Below are positions 58,846 to 64,000 of a stretch of DNA of 64,000 bases, piece by piece (position 1 is the first letter of the stretch; each line of letters begins with the position of its first letter). The position numbers and the translations under genes are program-made. Location: positions 23,419 to 87,418 of the forward strand of contig CAYUXW010000001.1 of assembly GCA_964449115.1 (NCBI GenBank). Reading direction: 5' to 3'. The notes under the pieces were generated by a model. That model was not told where the DNA came from and ran no database searches. It saw nothing but the letters and a program-made list of their open reading frames with translations. The stretch comes from UBA1783 sp964449115 (GTDB taxonomy: Bacteria; Bacillota_I; Bacilli_A; Erysipelotrichales; Erysipelotrichaceae).

Positions 58846-61323
58846 TCATACCTCCAAGGTTAATTCTTCAAAGTCTTTTTTATCTTCTTTAACTGGAATA
58901 TCAATAATCTTTACTTCTTCAATTCCACTATAATGATACCAGTTTTCTATTGCGGATGTTGAAAATCTTGAGTCAGCCCCTAATAAATTGATATCTTTTG
59001 CTTTTAAATCCAAAGGTTTATCATTAGAAATAATGCCCAGATCATCTGATAATGAGCTGACTATGACATTTTTAACTTCTGCTGGATTGGTTTTATTCTT
59101 TTTAGCAATCAGTAAACCTTTAGTTGCTCTTCTAGTTTCCTTAATATCTGTCAGTTTGATTCTTTTTGAATTTCCTTTTGTAGTAAAAAATATTGCTTCT
59201 GTTTTATTTGATGAAATAATATCAATTCCTGCCAATCTATCATCTTTGTTTAATCTGACAGCTATTACTCCCTTTGCTCTGGAAGAAACATTAGGAATTT
59301 CATCTATTGAATATCTTAAGGCATAACCATCTTTTGTCACAATAAGAACCTCATCATTTTCATAAGCCAGTTTGGCATCAACCACCCTATCACTATCGCT
59401 TAAATTCATTGCTAAAGAGCTTCTTGAAGTTCTTACCAATTTCCAGGAATCTAAATCCGTTCTTTTAATCATCCCACCTTCTGAAGCTGTAATTATCCAG
59501 GCATGAGTATTAAAGTCTTTGACAATATAGGCGGAAACAAACTGCTCAGCATTGTTTACCTTGACATAGTCAGATATATGATTACCTATATCTCGCCATT
59601 TAGACTCATTTATTTCATATAAAGGAACTAAGACGTACTCTCCAGAAGCTGTAAAGGCCATAAGAGTATCTATCGTATCTGCTTCAGTAAAGCCAATAAG
59701 TTCATCAGTTTCTTTCAATCCAGGAAGATTGCTTTCAGTAGAATTATATGATCTTAAAGAAACCTTTTTGATATATCCATCTCTGGTAAATGAAACCATG
59801 ATTCTTTCATTAGCAATCATATCTATTTTATCTATAACAATTTCTTCGATCACATCTTCAATTACTGTATATCTTTCATGAGCAAATTTATCTTTCAACT
59901 CTGTCAATTCTACGCATAATGTCTTATTTAATGCAACAGGATTATTGATAATCTCATTTAAAAGTTTCATTTCTTTGACAAGTTGTGCATACTCATCTTT
60001 TAAAGCATAGATATCGGTATTGGTCAAACGGTATAAACGCAATTGTACAATTGCTTCAGCCTGTGCTTCAGTAAACTGGAATCTGTCAATAAGATTCTTT
60101 TTGGCATCAGCTTTGTCTCTGCTGGCACGGATTATCTTGATTACTTCATCCAGCACACTGACAGCTTTTATTAAACCTTCTAATATATGACATCTGTTTA
60201 AACGCTTGTCAAATTCGTATTTACTTCTTCTTAAAACAAAATCTTTATAGAATTCAATATAGGCATCCAGCATATCAAGCAGGCCTAAATACATTGGTCG
60301 ATTATTGACAATAGCAACCATATTGTAATTGTAATAAACCTGCAAATCAGTATTTTTATATAAATAATTTAAAATAAGATTTACATCAGCATCTTTTTTG
60401 ACATCAACGACTATTTTCAAACCATTTCTATCTGATTCATCTCTGACATCAACAATACCATCCAGTTCCTTATTATAACGAATATCATCAATCTTTTTTA
60501 CGATATTGGTTTTAACTACTTCATAAGGTATTTCTGTGACTATCAGCTGCTGGATTCCACCTTTGGCTTTTTCAACAGTCACTTTACTTCTGATAACTAT
60601 TCTTCCCTTTCCAGTAGTAAAAGCTTCTTTTATGCCATCAATTCCTTGAGCTATTCCCTTGGTTGGAAAATCAGGTCCTTTTATTATCTTCATCAAATCA
60701 CTGACAGTGCTTTCTGGATTGTTAATACGATAAATTGTTCCTTCTATCACTTCTTTCAAGTTGTGTGGAGATATATTTGTAGCATATCCGGCTGCAATAC
60801 CGGTAGAACCATTTACTAACAGATTTGGATATCTAGCTGGTAAGACTGTAGGTTCATTTTCTGTATCATCAAAATTTGGCGTCCAAACCACAGTGTCCTT
60901 ATCGATATCTTCTAGTAAGGTAGAAGATATTTCTGCCAATCTAGCCTCAGTGTAACGCATAGCAGCTGCTGGATCATCATCAATTGAACCATTGTTACCA
61001 TGCATTTCAATTAAGGTATGATTGACTTTCCAATCCTGAGAAAGTCTAACCATCGCATCATAAATAGAACTATCACCATGCGGATGATAATTACCGATTA
61101 CCAAACCAACTGTTTTAGCACTCTTCCTATAAGGTTTTTCATGAGTATTGCCATCCTTGTGCATGGCATATAGAATCCTTCTTTGAACAGGTTTCAGGCC
61201 ATCTCTGGCATCAGGCAAGGCTCTTTCCTGAATAATCGTTTTAGCATACTCTCCATAACGATCACTTATCAGATCTTTTAAAGGAAGTTCTAATATTTTC
61301 TCTTCAATTATTTTCTTCTTCAT
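58846..61323 (-). CDS. parC: DNA topoisomerase IV subunit A
   Basis: Breakage-reunion subunit (825 residues) that unlinks daughter chromosomes. The N-terminal winged-helix and tower domains carry ALPDARDGLKPVQRRILYAM, the quinolone region GNYHPHGDSSIYDAMVRL (Ser and Asp at the resistance positions, so wild-type-like) and the catalytic tyrosine in AAMRYTEARLAEI. A C-terminal beta-pinwheel (about 500-800) follows. The GyrA-box is not seen, which supports ParC over GyrA. The ATG at 61323 has GGAGG inside the parE end. Confidence 0.95.
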   Translation of the reverse strand: MKKKIIEEKILELPLKDLISDRYGEYAKTIIQERALPDARDGLKPVQRRILYAMHKDGNTHEKPYRKSAKTVGLVIGNYHPHGDSSIYDAMVRLSQDWKVNHTLIEMHGNNGSIDDDPAAAMRYTEARLAEISSTLLEDIDKDTVVWTPNFDDTENEPTVLPARYPNLLVNGSTGIAAGYATNISPHNLKEVIEGTIYRINNPESTVSDLMKIIKGPDFPTKGIAQGIDGIKEAFTTGKGRIVIRSKVTVEKAKGGIQQLIVTEIPYEVVKTNIVKKIDDIRYNKELDGIVDVRDESDRNGLKIVVDVKKDADVNLILNYLYKNTDLQVYYNYNMVAIVNNRPMYLGLLDMLDAYIEFYKDFVLRRSKYEFDKRLNRCHILEGLIKAVSVLDEVIKIIRASRDKADAKKNLIDRFQFTEAQAEAIVQLRLYRLTNTDIYALKDEYAQLVKEMKLLNEIINNPVALNKTLCVELTELKDKFAHERYTVIEDVIEEIVIDKIDMIANERIMVSFTRDGYIKKVSLRSYNSTESNLPGLKETDELIGFTEADTIDTLMAFTASGEYVLVPLYEINESKWRDIGNHISDYVKVNNAEQFVSAYIVKDFNTHAWIITASEGGMIKRTDLDSWKLVRTSRSSLAMNLSDSDRVVDAKLAYENDEVLIVTKDGYALRYSIDEIPNVSSRAKGVIAVRLNKDDRLAGIDIISSNKTEAIFFTTKGNSKRIKLTDIKETRRATKGLLIAKKNKTNPAEVKNVIVSSLSDDLGIISNDKPLDLKAKDINLLGADSRFSTSAIENWYHYSGIEEVKIIDIPVKEDKKDFEELTLEV

Positions 61324-61324
61324 A

Positions 61325-63250
61325 TTAGTTATCCTCCAGCAGGTATCCATCTTCTAAAGCAAATGTGACATATGATTCAATCCACTCTCTTCTGATAGCA
61401 GCATTATCCCCCATCAGGGTGGTAAATCTTTTATCAGTTGAATAATTATCATCAATTCCTACCTGTATTAATGTTCTTGTTTCAGGGTTCATAGTAGTTT
61501 CCCATAATTGATCAGCATTCATTTCACCCAAGCCTTTATAACGCTGAATTTCGACCTTACCATATTTTTCTTTCAGGGCGATAAGCTGATCTTCATTGTA
61601 GGCATAAAAGAATTCCTTGCCCTTGCTAACCTTATACAGCGGTGGCAAAGCTATATAAACCATTCCCGCATCTATTAATGGGCGCATATAACGATAAAAG
61701 AATGTCAAAAGTAAAACCTGAATGTGTGAACCATCGACATCTGCATCTGTCATAATTATAACTTTACTATAGTTAGAATCTTCAACATCAAAGGAATCAC
61801 CAATTCCAGCTCCAATAGTCTGAGTTAAAGTATATAACTCTTCATTTTTATTAATATCAGCCAAGGTGGCTTTTTCGGTATTCAAAACCTTTCCTCTTAA
61901 AGGTAGTATAGCCTGATATTTAGAATCTCTTCCCTGCTTGGCACTTCCACCAGCTGAATCACCTTCAACTAAAAATAATTCTTTTACTTCCGCATCCTTA
62001 GATTGAGCAACAGCCAGTTTTCCAGACAGTGATCTTTCATCTCTTTTGTTTTTCTTACTTACCCTGGCCAATTCTTTAGCCTTACGTGCAGCTTCTCTGG
62101 CTGCTGCTGCTTTAATCATTTTGCCGATTAAATCGTTAGAAAGTTCTTTATTTTCATCTAGAAAATAAGTTAACTTTTCTGAAATAAGATTGTCGACTAC
62201 TGTTCTGGCTTCTGGAGTACCAAGTTTTGATTTTGTCTGTCCTTCAAACTGTAATAAATTTTCAGAGATGTTAACCGAAATAATACTGGTCAACCCTTCT
62301 CTTATGTCACTGCCTTCCAAGTTTTTATCCTTTTCTTTTAATAAACCGCTTTTTCTGGCATATTCATTAAAGCATTTTGTGAAAGCTGTCTTATAGCCAA
62401 TTTCATGAGAACCACCAAAAGGAGTTCTGACATGATTGACAAATGAATAGGAATTTTCTTCATAAGAATCAGTATATTGAAAAGCAATATCAACAGTTAT
62501 ATTTTCGGTTCCACCATTAAACATTACAACTGGAGAAAGCGTTGTCTTATCTTCGTGCAGATAAGCCATAAAAGCTTCCAAACCATTTTCATAATAGAAC
62601 TCATCCTGCTGATTGCTTCTTTCATCTTTTAAAACAATCTTAAGTCCACCCATTAAAAAGGCACTTTCTCTTAACCTTTGTTTAATGGTGGCATAATTAT
62701 AGTCAATACGATTGAAGATTTTCTTATCAGCTAGAAATCTTACTTTACTACCTGTCTTATTAGTGTTACCTAAAACTTCCAGTTTGCCAATTTTAGAACC
62801 ACCTTTTTCAAACATCATACGATAACTTTTGCCTTGATAATTAGTTGTAACTTCCAACCACTCGCTTAAAGCATTTACCACAGAAGCCCCAACTCCATGA
62901 AGTCCTCCAGCAACCTTATATCCCTGTTCACTGGAAAATTTACCACCTGAATGCAGTTCAGTAAAAATAACCTGCAAAGTTGAAACACCGCTGGCATGTT
63001 TACCAGTTGGCATTCCTCTTCCTTCGTCCTCTATGCAAATAACATTGTTTTTTTCAATTGTTAATTTAATACAATCACCAAAGCCGTTTAAAGATTCATC
63101 GATAGCATTATCCATGATTTCCCAAACTAAATGGTGTAGACCATATTGGTCAGTTGATCCAATATACATCCCTGGTCTTTTTCTTACAGCTTCTAAACCT
63201 TTTAGGATTTGAATACTGCTTTCATCGTAAGATTTTACATTTTTGGCCAT
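61325..63250 (-). CDS. parE: DNA topoisomerase IV subunit B
   Basis: ATPase subunit of topoisomerase IV (641 residues). GHKL ATPase: EIMDNAIDESLNGFG, EDEGRGMPTGKH, AGGLHGVGASVVNALSEWL. Transducer and TOPRIM: LFLVEGDSAGGSAKQGRD and IMTDADVDGSHI, then RYKGLGEMNADQLWETTM. No long gyrB-type insertion. GAGGTG precedes the ATG. Directly followed by parC; it heads the parE-parC-unk-yqeH-yhbY-nadD/yqeK-mtnN run. Confidence 0.96.
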   Translation of the reverse strand: MAKNVKSYDESSIQILKGLEAVRKRPGMYIGSTDQYGLHHLVWEIMDNAIDESLNGFGDCIKLTIEKNNVICIEDEGRGMPTGKHASGVSTLQVIFTELHSGGKFSSEQGYKVAGGLHGVGASVVNALSEWLEVTTNYQGKSYRMMFEKGGSKIGKLEVLGNTNKTGSKVRFLADKKIFNRIDYNYATIKQRLRESAFLMGGLKIVLKDERSNQQDEFYYENGLEAFMAYLHEDKTTLSPVVMFNGGTENITVDIAFQYTDSYEENSYSFVNHVRTPFGGSHEIGYKTAFTKCFNEYARKSGLLKEKDKNLEGSDIREGLTSIISVNISENLLQFEGQTKSKLGTPEARTVVDNLISEKLTYFLDENKELSNDLIGKMIKAAAAREAARKAKELARVSKKNKRDERSLSGKLAVAQSKDAEVKELFLVEGDSAGGSAKQGRDSKYQAILPLRGKVLNTEKATLADINKNEELYTLTQTIGAGIGDSFDVEDSNYSKVIIMTDADVDGSHIQVLLLTFFYRYMRPLIDAGMVYIALPPLYKVSKGKEFFYAYNEDQLIALKEKYGKVEIQRYKGLGEMNADQLWETTMNPETRTLIQVGIDDNYSTDKRFTTLMGDNAAIRREWIESYVTFALEDGYLLEDN

Positions 63251-63290
63251 AAATAAAACACCTCAATATATAAATATTATATCATAAAAA

Positions 63291-63319
63291 TTGCATCCTT
63301 TTTTTAACTAATATATAAT
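63291..63319 (+). promoter_or_regulatory. Candidate promoter of plsY
   Basis: TTGCAT (63291-63296), a 17-base spacer and consensus TATAAT (63314-63319), in the 87-base gap divergent from parE. A TATAAT on the minus strand in the same gap may serve parE. Confidence 0.6.
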
Positions 63320-63337
63320 AATAATCGGTGATAAAAA

Positions 63338-63934
63338 ATGAAAGTAATTATTTTTGCAGTTTTAAATTATATTGTCGGTTCTATTCCCTGGGCACTTGTT
63401 ATTGGTAAAGTGTTTTATAATACCGATGTCAGAAAACATGGTTCAGGAAACCTGGGTGCTACTAACACCGGAAGAACATTGGGCAAAAAAGCTGCTGTTG
63501 CAGTAGCAGTTCTGGATGCTTTAAAGGGATTTTTCATGTTTTTAATTTTATCCAGATTTGATTATAAAGTAGCTTGTTTAACAAGTATCTTTGTGGCAAT
63601 TGGACATTGTTATCCACTATTTGCTGGTTTTAAAGGAGGAAAAGCTGTGGCTACTACTTTCGGTATAATCCTGGCTCTTTCAATTCATAGTTTAAAATCA
63701 TTTCTTTTAGGCTTTTTACTGCCACTTGGAATTTGGTTTTTGATAACTAAGATGACTGAATATGTTTCTTTGGCTTCCCTTATCAGCGTGCTTGTGGCAG
63801 TAATTATTTCTGCTTTTATCAATCACAGCTATATAACACTTTCTTTATTAATGATCTGGCTTTTAGTAGTCTACAAACATAAAGACAATATTCAAAGACT
63901 GCTTAAAGGAACTGAAAATAAGAGAAACTATTAA
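63338..63934 (+). CDS. plsY: Glycerol-3-phosphate acyltransferase PlsY
   Basis: Integral membrane enzyme (198 residues, five or so helices) that moves an acyl group from acyl phosphate to glycerol 3-phosphate, the first step of phospholipid synthesis. Conserved motifs: NYIVGSIPWALVIGK, RKHGSGNLGATNTGRTLGKK, AIGHCYPLFAGFKGGKAVAT. plsY-parE-parC side-by-side, divergent, is a common Firmicute arrangement. GGTGA precedes the ATG. Confidence 0.96.
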   Translation: MKVIIFAVLNYIVGSIPWALVIGKVFYNTDVRKHGSGNLGATNTGRTLGKKAAVAVAVLDALKGFFMFLILSRFDYKVACLTSIFVAIGHCYPLFAGFKGGKAVATTFGIILALSIHSLKSFLLGFLLPLGIWFLITKMTEYVSLASLISVLVAVIISAFINHSYITLSLLMIWLLVVYKHKDNIQRLLKGTENKRNY

Positions 63935-64000
63935 AAAATGGACCCAATGATATGATCCCTCCAAAGTAGACACACGAAATATACAAAAGTGAGTTTACAG
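63935..64000. other. Non-coding edge, possible insertion-sequence end
   Basis: Immediately after plsY there is no terminator. The text ATGGACCCAATGATATGATC, followed by CCTCCAAAGTAGACAC, looks like the terminal repeat region of an IS3-type element (TGGACC ... AAGTAGACA). No transposase is visible before the window ends, so this is a guess. Confidence 0.3.

Noticed and set aside
1..64000. tRNA, rRNA or CRISPR arrays
   Set aside because: Every gap above about 80 bases was read; none shows tRNA-like arms, rRNA sequence or regularly spaced repeats.

Overview
The window is a gene-dense, AT-rich stretch of bacterial chromosome from a Firmicute. The best fit is the Erysipelotrichia, the branch nearest the Mollicutes. 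The evidence is the gene set and layout: PolC plus a short DnaE, recU-pbp1A, dnaD-nth, prp between rplU and rpmA, an L27 with a cleavable N-terminal extension, the yqeH cluster, and a NadD-YqeK fusion of a kind also found in Mollicutes. TGA is used as a stop (for example nrnA and dnaE), so the genetic code is standard. I see no rRNA, tRNA, CRISPR array or prophage. Almost everything is core housekeeping; accessory material is confined to a few small spots.

Layout. 1-10 kb (+): the 3' end of smc, then ftsY, ylxM, ackA, a terminator, a hexapeptide acyltransferase, nrnA, dnaE, a two-component system and a small zinc-ribbon membrane protein. 10-20.6 kb (-): truB and a shortened ribF, then asp23-nusB-xseA-xseB-ispA-tlyA-recN-xerD-deoB, an HD phosphohydrolase and a SUFU-domain protein. 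20.6-26.1 kb: a ttcA-like gene (+), two tandem paralogous lipoprotein genes (-) and the pseudouridine salvage pair psuK-psuG (-). 26.1-43.5 kb (-): two large blocks, murG-murB-ftsQ-yloU-fakA-recG-rnc-polC and gdpD-rimP-nusA-ylxR-infB-rbfA. 43.6-47.6 kb (-): L21 leader-rplU-prp-rpmA, obg-ruvA-ruvB. 47.7-51 kb (+): recU-pbp1A. 51.1-53.2 kb (-): an accessory pair, an amidoligase-family gene and an unrecognised gene. 53.3-63.3 kb (-): dnaD-nth, then parE-parC-unknown membrane protein-yqeH-yhbY-nadD/yqeK-mtnN, with a small divergent (+) gene at 54.5 kb. 63.3 kb to the end: plsY (+), then 66 bases that may start an insertion sequence.

Functional themes. DNA replication and repair (DnaE, PolC, RecN, RecG, RecU, RuvAB, XseAB, DnaD, Nth, XerD, ParEC, SMC) sit beside ribosome and translation factors (NusA, NusB, IF-2, RbfA, RimP, TruB, Obg, YqeH, YhbY, RNase III, L21, L27) and cell-wall enzymes (MurG, MurB, FtsQ/DivIB, PBP1A, and the prenyl synthase that feeds lipid-carrier synthesis). 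Many neighbouring genes overlap by 1-14 bases, so translational coupling is likely.

The least explained spots are: the amidoligase pair at 51.1-53.2 kb, with a long repeat-bearing leader; the two mosaic lipoprotein paralogs at 21.4-24.0 kb, which share a 191-base exact repeat; an FAD synthetase without a recognisable riboflavin kinase domain; a NadD-YqeK fusion whose NadD half looks shrunken; decayed PHP metal sites in both replicative polymerases; and a 318-residue acidic membrane protein between parC and yqeH. All assignments come from reading motifs and context; no database search was run.
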